From Punica granatum (taxonomy: Eukaryota; Streptophyta; Magnoliopsida; Myrtales; Lythraceae), in assembly GCF_007655135.1 (NCBI RefSeq), contig NC_045130.1:17365363-17429362 (forward strand): a stretch of DNA of 64,000 nt, given 5' to 3'. Position numbers and translations under genes: made by a program. The notes beneath the pieces are model-generated. The model saw only the letters and a list, made by a program, of their open reading frames with translations. It had not been told where the DNA came from and ran no database searches. This document shows positions 36,517-48,655 of the stretch, one piece after another. The first letter of the stretch is position 1. Every line of letters begins with the position of its first letter.

Positions 36517-36835
36517 CACTTTGTTTGGATACCACTTTGCAAGGGAAAGGGAGAGAAGAGAAAGCGAGGTAAAGGAGGGAAAGGAAGGGAAAGAAAAATT
36601 TACTTAAATTAATTGACTAGTATATGTTCCTTTTTATAATTTAGACTTTTGTAGTAAACGATGGTAAAATAGTCTTTTCAAGTTTATAATGTTTTAATTG
36701 TTCCTTTTCCCTTGGAAAATCCTCCGAATTTGGGGAATTAAAAACTTAATAAGGATAGGAAAATGAAAAGGATTTTGTTTCCTTCCATCTCCTCCCCTTC
36801 TTTTCCCTCCCATTTTTTAAAAACCTAACATAGTG
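36517..36835. mobile_element. Tourist-like MITE in the CXE-E intron, 319 bp
   Basis: The TTA target duplication is at 36514-36516 and 36836-36838. The left end cactttgtttgg and the reverse complement of the right end, cactatgttagg, match at ten of twelve positions. The internal sequence is purine-rich on the left and pyrimidine-rich on the right. A TTA duplication and these ends point to the PIF/Harbinger superfamily. A related right end (ccaaacaaagtgtta) is in the CXE-D intron near 27573. Confidence 0.65.
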
Positions 36836-37644
36836 TTAGAGTTTGCCGGTGACCCCATCCTGAGGGGTGCAATCCCGACAAGGGGCTGGGCTATCTTTTT
36901 TTAATGATTTTTTTTTTCTTTTTTTAATGATTTTTTTTAATTACCGACATGCCAAAACCAAGCCCAACTCTGAAGGTGTTGGAGACCTCATCCAGTGGGG
37001 CAGAAGCCGCCGGAGAGCCCCCAGCCCCGGCAACCCACCTAGCCTAACATGGGGCTTTTTTTTCATCTATCTATGTTTAAAAATTATTTTATTAAATATT
37101 CTATATTCAATGTAGGTATAAAAATGACAGGTGGAAAGTATTTGATGACAATGTTAATATTCACGTCATCACCCGTTAATACTCAATCACAAAATTAGAA
37201 TATAGGACTTTCACTGTAATTTCTGCTTTAGTTAATTTATTGCATAGTGCATGATAGTCAAATCTTTTTGTTGAGACCATAACATCTTGACATATTGACT
37301 GAATGTAAGTCCCTTTATGATACTTCAAAGGGTATTTGAAGTTCACCCACTGCTGACTCACTTTGCCACATAATTACATTACCGTAGCTTGTAAAATGGT
37401 CAAGTTAATAACGGTCCTTCTCAGAGCGGACCCGGGATTTGGATTTACGGGGACGAGATTTTTGAGGGGAGAACTATATGATAGTTTTTCCGAGTTGAGT
37501 GGAGCGAATATAAGAAATTTCATTAAAATTAAAAAGACTATACGTAAATTTCTTTAAGGCGTGAAAATTCTAAAGGGAACGACTATCACCCCCAGCCCCC
37601 CTCGATCTATCCGCGGTCCTTTTCTTAAATATGTGTTTGGTTTT

Positions 37645-38438
37645 TGAGAAAACTATCAATATGGTCCTTCAAAGATCATATTACTATCAATTTGGTCATT
37701 CAAAGATTTTTGCTATCAATATGGCCCTTCAAATATTTCATTGTCATCAATTTGATCCTTCAAAGATTTTTGCCATTGATATGGTCCTTTGACTATCATA
37801 TTGCCATCAATTTGGTCCTTCAAATTTTTTTGCCATCAATATGGTCCTTCAAAGATCATTTCATCCATCAAATTAATCCTCCGTTAGAAACACCGTTAGT
37901 ATTGTTTAACTCCGTCAAATAATTTCTATAAAAACAAAAAGAAAAAATATATCTGTTGAAACAAAAAAATCGGCAATATTTCTCACTCCAATACATGCGT
38001 TGTGATTCTGTCAACCATTGATAGTCTCTATCTCCACCTCCATCTACATTCATCTTCACCTTTCTCATTGATATTGAGAAGAACGAAGAAACCAAACAGA
38101 CATGTACATTTCCAACATTAACATATACAGACTAAGAGTTACAAAGAGAGTGTGAGAGAGACTGAGAGAGAGCAGTTTTTCTTTTGTCTAAAAAAACTTT
38201 TTCTATTTTTATTTTTTATAGAAATTATTTGACGGAATTAAGCAATTCTAACAGTTTTTTAACAAAGGATTAAATCGATGGCAATATGATCTTTGAAGGA
38301 TCATATTGATGGCAAAAATCTTTGAAAGACCAATTGATGGCAATGTGATCTTTAAAGGACCATATTGAGGGCAAAAATCTTTGAAGGACCAAGTTGATGG
38401 CAATATGATTTTCAAGGACCAAATTGATATTTTTTTCC
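37645..38438. mobile_element. Inverted-repeat element with internal tandem repeats, CXE-E intron
   Basis: The left arm repeats atcaatatggtccttcaaag-like units about seven times (37654-37860). The right arm (38275-38430) carries the complementary units ttgaaggaccatattgatgg. Between them lie ccgttag and gacggaatt blocks in inverted order. The open frame across the left arm simply reflects the repeat unit. No exact terminal duplication was found. Confidence 0.7.
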
Positions 38439-39015
38439 AATTCTAAGCTGCATGGTCTATAGAAACCATGCGATTAGTATATGACATGCCATCATAAGAC
38501 TTTAGCTAGCTTCATCGTATTGCACCAAAACTGATGCACTTTAGTATATATGTCTCTGTAAATATTTGCAGGAAGAGATCAAGTCGAGCAATGGAATGGG
38601 AATTAGGATTCATGAGTTCTCAGGGTTGATCCTCGTTCACCCGTACTTCTGGGGAAACGATCCATTGCCAGCGGAAGCCACCGACCTCGAGAAGCGGTTC
38701 ACCTTTGATGGCATATGGAGGCTCGCAAACTCGACCACAACGAGTTGCGATGACCCGTACATTAACCCTACGAAGGACTTAGGCATCTCGAGGATGGGGT
38801 GCTCTAGGATATTGGTCTGCGTAGGGGAGAACGACTTGCTGAGAGAGAGAGGGTGGTATTACAAGGAGGTGATGGAGAAGAGCGGGTGGAATGGAGAGGT
38901 GGAGGTGATGGAAGCTAAGGAAGAGGACCATGTCTTCCATCTGATCAACCCTACCTCTGAGAATGCTGTTGCTATGATGAAGAAGCTGGTTGAGTTCATG
39001 AATGATCATCATTAA

Positions 39016-39368
39016 GGAAAACAACAATTACAAATCTAAGAGAGAGTGTGTGTGTGTGTGTAACATTGAAATAAGTTGTATATCCAACAAACTAGAGTTG
39101 CAAGTACCTACGAAGTGGTTATAACAAATTTTTTTTATGCACCCTAATATCCAGTTCGAGCTGAGTCGGCTCACAAAAAAGTAAAACTCTCATGACGATC
39201 ATAAATTGGTTATAACAATATTTGTTTCAGTGTGTACCTTACTATCCGGAAGTCCAACAAGCCCAACTAACCTAGTTTGAGTCGGGTTTGTCCACTAAGG
39301 GGTGAAACTCTCCACATGATTCGAACCAAAGATTTTGTTTAAAGGGAACAAGCATGTGCTTGTCAATC
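39016..39368. repeat. CXE-E 3' flank: GT repeat and two SINE-like copies
   Basis: A (GT)n run lies at about 39045-39061, just after the stop codon. Two copies of the dispersed phrase agttcgagctgagtcgg / agtttgagtcgggtttgtcc with the following aaactctc block lie at about 39135-39200 and 39230-39360. They match copies near 6046, 11895, 13920 and 53330. The second copy contains gattcgaacca, a B-box-like element. Confidence 0.45.
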
Positions 39369-39371
39369 CAT

Positions 39372-41110
39372 CACTACAAAAAAAAAGGGGTCTTTCATGA
39401 CGCACTTTGGAACTTTTCCTGGCACACTTTTGCGTCAGGAAAGACCCTCTCAATGCACCTCACGACGCACTTTGGTGGATCATGATAGATAAAGTCGTTT
39501 AAAGTAAGATGATGCACAAGTTTTGTGTTGGGAAAAAGCGCCCTTTTTTTTTTGCTAAATTAAAGGCTAGGTCGGGTTATTAGCCCGCTGTGGCTGCCCC
39601 AACTAAGGGAACCTAACCGCCACGGAATGTTCCTTTCGCGAATTAAGTTAAGGCCCACTGGATCAAGCATTATGGGCCGGCCACCGCCATCCCATAATAC
39701 ATTCACATAGTGACAAGCTCTACGTACTCAGTGAGGTTCGAACTCGTGATGTTCAAGTGGAGCGCTTGATGCTTAACCACTAGACCACCGTGCTTGTGCC
39801 TTATACTGACACAAAAGGAACTACTCATAATAATCAAATTCAAGAGACAATAGCTTCATCAATTCATCCAGTCCTGAATCAAAGTGGATTGCGAAGAAAT
39901 TACATAAAACCAACATCGACCATCGATACAAGAAACGATCAGCTTGAGCTCTTCCTCGTCCTCCTCAACCTAATCCTCTTATGCTGCTGTTGCGTTCTCC
40001 TTCTGCTGCTACTGTTCTCCTCCTCCTTGTCTCTTCCTCCTCATAGTCATCTACTGCTACTGCCGCTCCTCACCTCAGCTGCCTCCTCATCCTCTTCCTC
40101 CTCCTATGTTACTGCTCCTTCTCACCTCCTCCTCTTCTGTTGTGGCTCCTCGCCTCCTTTTACCCTTGTTGCTTGCCCTCCTCTGTTGTTACTGTTGCTA
40201 CTTGCTTTTCTTTTCTTTTCTTTTCTGCTACTCGACTGCATTGTTATTCCACCGCTGCTCCATTGTGCTGCTGCTGCACTACTCTACTTGACTCTGCTGC
40301 TTCACTGCTCTGCTCGACCATGCTCTGCTTATCTGCACGTGTGCTCAACTTGTTCTGCTTTTCCTCTAGCTTGTTGGCTGTTGTTGCTCTCTCGTGGGCC
40401 TCCTCCTCCCCTGCTCAGCTACTGCTACTCAAGGCCCTCCTTTTCCTATGCTCTGTTACTGCTGGGTTCAACCTAGAGAGCGAGAGAGAGAGAAAGGAGA
40501 TTGAGAATATTGAAAGGGTGACGAGGGAATTAAAGTTTATAATGATGGTTTGGTTTTAGAGTTGAGTTTTGATTTTAATTGGTTTATAATGATTGTGTTG
40601 TTGAATTATGAGAAAAAGTATAAAAAAAAGTAATGAATAATTGAAAAAAAGTAATGATTGTATTGTTAAATTATGAAAAAAGTACTGAATAATTGAGAGA
40701 ATTTAGTATTAAAAATTGAATTGAATAATTAAAAAATTGAAGAAAAAAAAGAAAAGTAATAATTGTGTTGTTGAATTGAAGATAAGTGGAGTTAAGTGAA
40801 GTAGAGTTAAAAACGAATTATAAAACCAAACGGGCTGGAAAGTTTGATTGTTCGAATTTCGTTTTCCCGCCTGAAAAAGCACTTACCCAACACAATTTTT
40901 GTTGGCGTAGCCTTAAGCATATGCTAACACCCAAAAGTATGCCGTCAAAGGGGACCCTATCACGACACACACTGTGTGAGTTGGCATACAACTCGTTTTC
41001 CCGACCCACATGAGTTGCATCGGCAAAATCCATTTCGCATAAATTTTTCCCAACACATACTTGGTGCGTCGACACTTAAAGAGTTGGGAAAATTCCTTTT
41101 TGTTTTAGTG
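39372..41110. mobile_element. Non-autonomous CACTA (En/Spm) transposon, 1.74 kb
   Basis: The left end is cactacaaaaaaaaa and the right end is tttttgttttagtg, the inverted CACTA termini. The 3-bp duplication cat lies at 39369-39371 and 41111-41113. Subterminal repeats gacgcactttgg occur on the left (near 39400 and 39462), as expected of this superfamily. No transposase is encoded. The interior holds a SINE (39544-39793), a CT-rich low-complexity tract whose open frame (39790-40476) is Leu/Ser-rich and not a credible gene, and A-rich DNA. Confidence 0.85.
39544..39793 (-). mobile_element. tRNA-derived SINE nested in the CACTA element
   Basis: On the minus strand the head reads gcacggtggtctagtggtta, with an A-box (tggtctagtgg), then gagttcgaacct, a good RNA polymerase III B-box about 35 bases on. 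A body of about 170 bases follows, ending in a ten-base A run (T run at 39544-39553 on the plus strand). Internal promoter, body and poly(A) tail define a SINE. It is not a tRNA gene because the acceptor stem is not closed. A target duplication was not resolved. Confidence 0.75.
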
Positions 41111-41113
41111 CAT

Positions 41114-42077
41114 GACGATGGTTATAACAATTTTTGGTCAGATAAAGTGGTACCAAGTACAAATCCAAAAGAGCCATTATACATTAATAAAAGGATCTAT
41201 GTAGACGTAACCCAAAAAACGGATTTGTGTAGATCATTGCCTTTCTGTTGCTTTTTGCATTAACTTGCAGTATGCACTTACTAAGGTGGTGTTTGTTTAC
41301 CCAAATTAAGTGTTCAAATTAATTTTTGAGCACTTAATTAGATTTAACTTGTTAATTTAGAACAAAAAATTGAGTTAACTTAATAGTCAAAAAAGCACTT
41401 AATGATTTGTAACTAAAAACCTACTTATTTTGTGAATCAATCGCTCAACAGATCAGATTTTTTTTACAAGATTTGCAATGGTACCCCCATACTTTTTCAA
41501 TTTTGCAAAATGGTCTTATTTTCATTTTTGCACAAAAGCTAGAGAGAGAGGGGAGAGGACGACTAGACGAGAGGCGCGGTGGTCGCTTCGATTTTGGCCA
41601 CACCGCCCAGACCAGGTCGTAAAACCATTGCCCCCTCTCTTTTCCCGATTCCAAAGAGAGAGAAAGGGGAGATCGGAGCTAGTAGGGCCTCCGTCATCGG
41701 CGACCTCGTTTGCGGTGGTGGGGTTGACGATGGCTCTAATCTCCCTTCTCTCTCTCTCTCTTTTCGGAATCGAGAAGAGAGGGGAGATTGGAGCCGTGTG
41801 GGCTTCGTTGCTGGCCCCCACCGTCAAAGATGAGGTCGCCAGTGATCGTAGATGTCGTCGACGACCTCGTCGGGGCGATAGGGGCCGGCGACGGAGCCCT
41901 TCCTAGCTCCAATCTCCCTCTGCAGATCCCAATCGTTCCATTTTCTTATTTTATTTTACTTTCCACTCTTTTTTTTTTTTCAGAAATTGTTAAAAATAAT
42001 ATAACATTAAAAGTTTGGGGCAAAAGTGAAGAAAAGAAAATATGGGCCTATGTGAATAATCACCAAAAAATTAAAAT
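41114..42077. other. Intergenic with GC-rich repeat core
   Basis: Positions about 41530-41930 are G+C-rich, with ggggagat-ggagc phrases in both orientations and a gtcgtcgacgac palindrome near 41854. The open frames here are overlapping on both strands and Arg/Ser-rich, a composition effect. The same motif family occurs near 45735 and 51620. Confidence 0.45.
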
Positions 42078-43336
42078 TTTTAGTCCCTTATGTTTATTCA
42101 TTTTTCTGTTTTTATCCTATTTCTATTTCTATTTTTATTTTTGTCCTTTACCTTTTACAACTTTTCTATTTTTGTCTTTCGGTCACTTTAACTATTAACT
42201 TTGCTGATGTGGAATATGATTATAGTCCACTTATTTATACATGAGCCTACACCCTCATCTGAAGAAAGGGGAATTCTAGCAAATGGGTATTAATAAAAGA
42301 AAGAAATATCCCTACCAAAAAAATAAAAGAAGGAAATATGAAAAATAAAATTCTTCTTTCTTCATCATTCTTTTTTCTATGGATGAACATGACAAAGAGC
42401 GAGTTGAGAAGAACTTCCCAACTAAAGTTTTCAACACCAAGTTATAAAGAGGACAACCACAACAGCAACATCTAGGGCTCATTGCTAACGCTCTGATGCT
42501 CAAGGGTGTCGGGGTCTTGGTCCCTCCTCTGCCACCGCCGCCAAGGCCCTACAGGCTACAACTCTCTCTCTCTCTCTCTCTCGACTCAAACACACATGAT
42601 CTTGTTAAAAACTCAAATTAATTATTTTTCTAGAACAAAAAACTTTAATTAATGCCAATTTGAATGTCTACTGGTTCTAATTCTCTATGTTGGACTAAAA
42701 ATCTCAAATTTATATGATAGCTAGCTAATTGTTCCAAAAAAATCCCCATCTTGCGGTTTCCAAATTTTTTTTTTGGGAATCTGGTTGCTTTTTCCCTCCT
42801 CTCATCTCCCATGGAATTGCCCATTGACAATTCAAAATCTTGCATCTACTAGCCCATGTCCTAGTCCCAAAGGCCCAATCCCTCATTCCTATTCTTTTGG
42901 GTTTGGTTTGGAGATCCGGATATGATTGATCAATCTTGAATGGTATTTAGAGTTTTCTTCTCTCTCTCAGTGTGTCTCTGATTGATCTTGCAAGCAATTA
43001 TCCAAGGTGTGACGATTAGAATTCTCCCTTCCTCTTCTGCAGATGAGAATTCTCATAGGTGTACTAATTATTCCAGTAATTTCTACAAATATCTTCTTTT
43101 TTATAAATATTACTATATATATCCTATATATATTCATCTGTTGATTTTTTTTCCTTGCCTTTGAGATGATATGGCGTCCTTCTGTCGAATTGGGCATCTA
43201 ATCATATTCTACATCAGCAAAGTTAACAATTAAAGTAACGGAAGGACGAAAACAGAAAAATTGTAAAAGGTGAAGGACAAAAATAGAAATATGATGAAAA
43301 TAGAAAGTGACTAAACCTATAGGACTAAAAGTATAC
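42078..43336. mobile_element. Long inverted-repeat element, about 1.26 kb
   Basis: The left arm (42081-42225: tagtcccttatgttta, then ttgtcctttaccttttacaa, then ttaactttgctgatgtgga) is complementary over about 130 bases to the right arm (43196-43336). The middle contains CT repeats (42557-42583) and no recognisable gene. Arm length and the lack of coding sequence suggest a Mutator- or foldback-type non-autonomous element. Confidence 0.7.
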
Positions 43337-43370
43337 TTTTCCCGAAATCCAATCTAAGACAGTGCTATAA

Positions 43371-44195
43371 TTTTTTTTCCCGTTGTACAAAAGGGAGCCA
43401 AAGCTCGAGAAATATAGGTGCAGAAATAAAAGCAAAAGCAAAGGAAACTAAGTTAAGCAAGAGCGGGGCATGGAACCCCAATAGTGATGCCAAAGAGCAA
43501 CGAGACGATGCCAGCCGGTGGAATGGGATAGAAAGGTGAACCTAACGCCAATTCGGAAGCCAAACGAACCATCCTGTCTGCACACAAATTTCCTTCCCTA
43601 TATGTGTGATGAACCTCAACGAAACAATCTCTCTGCAAAATGCCTTTGATAGCTGTAACTAGATGAGTAACTTGAGGGGCGCACAAACCATCCGACTTAA
43701 TAAAATCATGGACCACCTTCGAGTCCATCTCCAAGATAATCTTCCTGTAGCCGAGATACCGTTGCTCTGGTTGAGCTTAGTTCCTGCTTACTTGCATACT
43801 ACTTTTTTTTCTCCCTGTAGCTACATAACTGGTTGATGGCAACGCTATAACGATATAGATCTGATTCTGATGGGAGATGGGCTAGCATTTTCGGTGTTGG
43901 TTGTTGGATGCTCTGGGGTTGGTGGAATAAGGAGCTCCAGTGTTACAGTTTGCTAACACTATCCTTCGGTCTGAGGGGGACCTCTAGCAAGGGTCCGAAG
44001 CCTCCTCGATTCTGGAAGTGGATCTCATGGGTCAGACCTCCTGATGGCTGGTTGAAGCTAAATATTAACAGTGCGTCGAAGGGGAATCCTGGTTTGGCTG
44101 GTGCAGGAGAGTTTATTCGAGATGCGGCTGGGAGATGGGTGAGTGGGTCTGCTCACAATGTTGGCAATGCGTGGGCTGTCTTGGTTTGCAACAAC
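43371..44195 (-). mobile_element. Twin-primed LINE remnant, 825 bp
   Basis: Minus-strand sequence at about 43770-43453 encodes LGYRKIILEMDSKVVHDFI ... HTYREGNLCADRMVRLAS, the C-terminal half of a LINE RNase H-like domain. It is followed by a 3' tail ending in an A run (T run at 43371-43378). The preceding half of the same domain (GWLKLNINSASKGNPGLAGAGEFIRDAAGRW) lies at 43908-44185 in the opposite orientation. The 8-mer gctataat flanks the whole unit (43364-43371 and 44196-44203). Inverted 5' part, forward 3' part, poly(A) and a target duplication are the signature of twin priming. Confidence 0.65.
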
Positions 44196-44203
44196 GCTAT
44201 AAT

Positions 44204-45600
44204 ATTTTAAGGAGTGTCATCTTAGCCTGCTCCTAACATATATACGTGCACTTACAAGATTTTAATAAAAAGCACCGCAAAAGTTCTAATATACTAATTA
44301 ACATAGTAATCGTGCAAGGAGAGGCATCAAGCTATCGCGTCGATAGAGAAACGCATTGGCCAGCAGTATCATTGTGACATCAAAAAAGAGATTACAGAGA
44401 AGTTAAAATAATGCTTGTCTAAGCCAACAACCCTTTTAGTGTCCGTCGCATCCAGTATACACAGTACACAGAATTTAGAAAGCCATCATTTCGAGAAAAG
44501 TTTTGAGGTGATCGAGAGAATATTTAATTTTTCAAAAAAAAATCCTTAATTATATTCCTAAGTATAGACCATATTTAAAATTCGTTGAACTGATACATAC
44601 AATATCTGGCAAAATTCATTTAAATTAAAATTGATAGATACATGCATTTTTTTTTCTAAATTCATTAGGTTCTTCAGTTGAAAGGTCATGTAACAATGAA
44701 ATGAAAGTTTTATATTTTGAATTGTGTGGCACAACTACGTCTCGCGGTCTCGACTTTTATATATTATAATTGATGATTCCCTCAAAACTCAGGTGTTTTT
44801 TTGGTGAAAAATCTATATAATTTACTAACAATGTCAATAAATAATTTTCGAAATCGTTTACCGAAAAAGAAAAGTATTTCAAATCCATGTAATTTAATTA
44901 ATTTAACAGTAAATAATTTATTAAGAATATAAGTAATTTACCTCAATTAATTATCAAAATACGTGCAATTTATTGAAAGACGTGGAACTTATTTAATATT
45001 GAATTACTTTACAATAACTTTAAGTAGTTTATTTAAGTGCATGGTACAACCTCTTTTCTTTTAGCAGATTATTAAGTTTTTCGGTAGATTGGTACAACCT
45101 CTTTAAAGGTACATCGAATTGAAATTATATGATACATTGAGTTGAAATTATATATATTGTACATACAAGTAAATTATTCATGTAAATTAATTGAGGACAA
45201 GTAAGTTTCTTATTTCTTTTTTTTTACATAATTTAATTGGATTCTAAATAAATTACTTGAAAATTTTCAAGTAAATACTTGTATATAACGTACATGCATT
45301 TTAAGCATGTCTATCATAGAATTTTCCTGTTTAAAGTTAGGAAAATTCTAGAGTGGGACGCAAAAAAATATCTCATGGTAGGATGCTTAGTTTTTTATTA
45401 CATATAAGTCCTATGGATGTTGAAGGTTATATTTTAACACATAGAAGTTTTAATCGCATCACAAATTCGTCGGGTCATATCTAAAGTTCATCAAATATTC
45501 GAGATTGGTGATGTTTTGCATGAAGAAGTTGCTATGTGTCATGAAACTTAAACTGCTTTTAGGTCGGTCCGATCGTTTGAACCGGCCAAAAAGGCAAAAA
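44204..45600. other. AT-rich intergenic DNA, nothing recognised
   Basis: There is no gene-like open frame. The phrase gtacaacctcttt occurs twice (45050, 45094). No delimited element was found. Confidence 0.5.
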
Positions 45601-46400
45601 AATTAAAAAAAAATGATCTTCATCAGTTCAAAGAGGAGGAAGCTGGGGATGGAGGGGTGGTGGCTTCACCGGCACCAGTCGCCACCACCCCCTCAAATGA
45701 GGTCACTGGCATGACAAGAGGTCGTCGACGACCTCATTTGAGCGGTAGTGCCGACGTTCGAGCCACCACCATTGGGTATTTCCACTTTCTCTCTTCACGG
45801 CTGGCGCCCGTGGGAACCACCGCCCCCTTCCCCCATCTTCTTCTTCTTGTTCACCATCAGATCTGCTTCTTTTTTTTCAACTTTGTTATGTTTTGTTTGA
45901 AATTTACAATTTTTAATTTACAATAAATAATATTTAATATACAATAAGTATTTATTATGCAATAAATATATATTCAAAAATGTTTATGTTACAATAAATA
46001 TTTACATAAAAGTATTTCGGTTAAAAAATATTTATTTTTTAACAAATATTTATTGTTAAGTTTTTATTGTACAATATCTTTAATTATTTTATAATATTTA
46101 TTTTACTTATTTTCCAATTATTTTACTAGTTGTAAATATTATTTTATTTCCATAATTATTTACAATTATTTTTGAAATTATTTTACTATCGTTCTTTTTA
46201 AAATTATTTTATTTCAAAATACTTTTAATTTGCCAATTGCTTTTCAATTTTTTTTAATTTACCGTTATTATTTCTGTAATTATTTTAGTTTCAATTAATT
46301 TATTAATTGTAATTACAATTATTTTATTCTAAAGAATTATTGTATTTTTGAAATTATAATTTATAATAATTTGATTTAAAATTTAAAATTTTTGAAATTT
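45600..46400. mobile_element. GC-core / AT-arm repeat, copy 1
   Basis: The GC-rich core (45650-45850), with aaatgaggtc, a gaggtcgtcgacgacctc palindrome and cacttt blocks, is followed by an AT arm rich in acaataaatatt phrases. An inverted relative with arm first and core second lies at 51000-51715. The core gives an 89-codon open frame on the plus strand (45657-45926), judged fortuitous. Confidence 0.45.
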
Positions 46401-47219
46401 AAATTGACATATTTATGACACGTACAAGATTATATTATCAAAAATTTGTCTGAATAGTACCACCCGGGGGTGTCATAGGCACGACGTAGTCACGATCAAA
46501 TCGCTCAAACCCTAAAATTAGTCTGAGCAATCAGTGAGGGTAGACGAGGCCAGTTCAAATCATCAGCATATGCCCGTAAGAAAAAATGTCAAGCACAGCT
46601 AATCGGTCAACACCAATGCTAGTAGCACTAATGTTATCATTAATTCAAGTAAATAATAACATTTATCAAAAGTAATTTATGAGAAACATTGCTTGCCAAA
46701 AACTTATTTATACTGGTCATCATGCACGCAGTAACCAAATTTATATTTCACATAATTCACAAAACTCATAATAATTGCTGTATAGACAAGTAGGCTCCAG
46801 CCAATCATTATAAGTACCAGGGCCAATTTTGAAAATTATGAATTTTGTTTTTCCAATCAATATAAATCAAGATTTGTCATTGCTAACGGTTTGATTAGCT
46901 CGGGCCCATGTATAAAATGTTCAATATGTCATTATTAGTAAATCAACTTAAAATATCGATCGGTCAATGGAACTGTCCAAGTATCCGGTCTCTAGTTCGT
47001 CCACACGAACGTGTTCTTCACCAAGGATTGCCTCCTCTCAAGCCGTCTACTCCATTCTAGGTCACTCACGTTCAAACGGAATCACCACGAAAGGAAAGGA
47101 AAGCGACGAGGCGGTCTTGGACAACTTCAGACGGCCAAGGGAAGCGGGATGGCCTCCGATTGGCGGTTGAGCTAGGATTGCTCGACTGTGTGCCTCGTTC
47201 TCTCTCTCACTTTTAGGTC
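46401..47219. other. Intergenic, no gene recognised
   Basis: Only a short open frame (46967-47170) is present, with no motif. Confidence 0.4.
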
Positions 47220-48655
47220 TTAACGTTATGAGCACTCATTAGGGTTAATTGTAAGACACCATATCTATGTATAGTTTATTGAGTTATCCCCATGGACCTA
47301 CTTGCAATTATTAATTAATCCAGATTAATTAATCTATTACAAATTAGTCCTCACACTTTAAGTCTTCCTATGATTTGCCTCCAAGTAAGAAAGACGACTT
47401 TATCCTAGAATTAAGTTTCCATATATAGACGCTCCATTTGTAGAAAGTTTCCAAATGAAGAAAACTCTAGTATATCCTATGAGGATTCAACCTCGAGATT
47501 GGATTCGATTTCAAGATGTGCTAGTATCCCTGCAACTATATTGCAAGTTTATCCGAGCATTGATTCTTAATTAACTACCTTAATTAGAATCAGTTCAATC
47601 TCGGCTCAAACACGTCTTATTTGTGTGACTTACTCGGTTCATCTCTAAGTGGCAATGAGACTATAATATCAACTTCCTTAACATTACCGGAAACTTCTTT
47701 CCGCAACCAAAAATATAATTCTCAAAGTGCTCTTGGCTCTCAAAGTTCATGAGTGAAGCTTAGCAACATATTATGACAATCCAAATAGAGACGAATGCAA
47801 TATTGATACATTCTATTGAACCTGTGACCATACATAATATGCACTTGTGTCCCTTCGCTACAAGATCCCAATCTAGCCAAGGTCATGGTAAATGACAATA
47901 TAGTCAATCATATGGAGGCTCTGATTTTCATTCTTAGATCGATATGATTTAAACAAAAACTCTTTCATATTTAAGCTCAACTACCTTGGCCAAGGACTAT
48001 TTGATCCAAAATCAAACTCATATTTATGGGACTTTTTCCCTGTTTACTCAAGTTAGTGAATCTTATCTTGATCAGTAACCTATCTCTACATATAACTAAT
48101 TAAGGCCGCCATCTGCCGGATACCCATGCTAGGCACAAGTATATAAGCATTAGCAAATCATAATTACCTATATATGAGATAATCGTGTCATTTCAAGTCT
48201 AAAGACTATATACACTAATATGGTCTAGATAACATTCATTAACATTAGTAAAGTTACCATGTGAATATTATCTATGTGTCACGTTCGACCTACTTATTTC
48301 ATAAGTGCCCACTTGTCTGTCTTACAAATATTGTCAGATAGCATGTGACTCACTACTCCATCTCCATTTGTATCTCATACAAATCATGGATACAGACAAA
48401 GGTAACGATCTTTCCGGAGAGATGATGTCCAGTTAAGTCTTCTACGATTGCGAACAGTTCTAAAGAAACTTGCACCAGATTACATCGTCATTCATATTTT
48501 CAACTCTTTAAGAATGAAATATCTGTCAAGTATCTTATGGACTTATTCTAATAAACGCAAGAAAATTCATGAATAATAGAGTAACATTATTACCATAAAT
48601 ATGAATTATCTAATTACATATATCGGCACCAAGGCATATAACTAACACCGCGCCC
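47220..48655 (-). mobile_element. Probable Copia-type long LTR or LTR fragment
   Basis: On the minus strand the segment starts tgttagttatatgccttgg and runs about 1.4 kb without open frames, in the uniform style of plant Copia-type long terminal repeats. No gag-pol sequence, primer-binding site or flanking duplication was found, so it may be a solo or truncated repeat. The assignment rests on terminal style only. Confidence 0.35.

Larger units (their letters stand above)
35659..39015 (+). pseudogene. CXE-E: carboxylesterase with one-base frameshift
   Basis: Exon 1 (35659-36191) starts MEEASERITQ and aligns with CXE-D residue for residue through HGGGF (His80) and GDSAG (Ser164). Then one G is missing: 36154-36156 reads ggg where CXE-D and CXE-F have a longer G run. 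The frame shifts directly after the elbow and ends within the intron. Exon 1 is thus 533 instead of 534 bases. The donor GTCAGT and the TTTGCAG acceptor before exon 2 (38572-39015, 147 codons) are intact. Exon 2 is fully open, with HPYFWGNDPLP, Asp (GENDLL) and His (EDHVFH). Only one base separates this locus from an intact gene, so either inactivation is very recent or the base is a sequence error. The 2,380-bp intron is swollen by two MITEs. Confidence 0.85.

Noticed and set aside
37644..37922. 92-codon frame with repeated ISIWSFK-like units
   Set aside because: It is a direct translation of the tandem-repeat arm of a MITE, with no start context or homologue.
39725..39793. Possible tRNA gene (A- and B-box present)
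   Set aside because: The head does not close into a cloverleaf with an acceptor stem and is followed by a body and poly(A) run, so it is a SINE.
39790..40476. 228-codon open frame rich in Leu and Ser
   Set aside because: It is made by a CT-rich low-complexity tract inside the CACTA element; other frames of the same tract are open too, and no domain is visible.
41478..42198. Overlapping frames near 41478-42198 on both strands
   Set aside because: They are Arg/Ser-rich frames in a G+C-rich repeat core with purine/pyrimidine strand bias; several frames are open at once, a composition effect.
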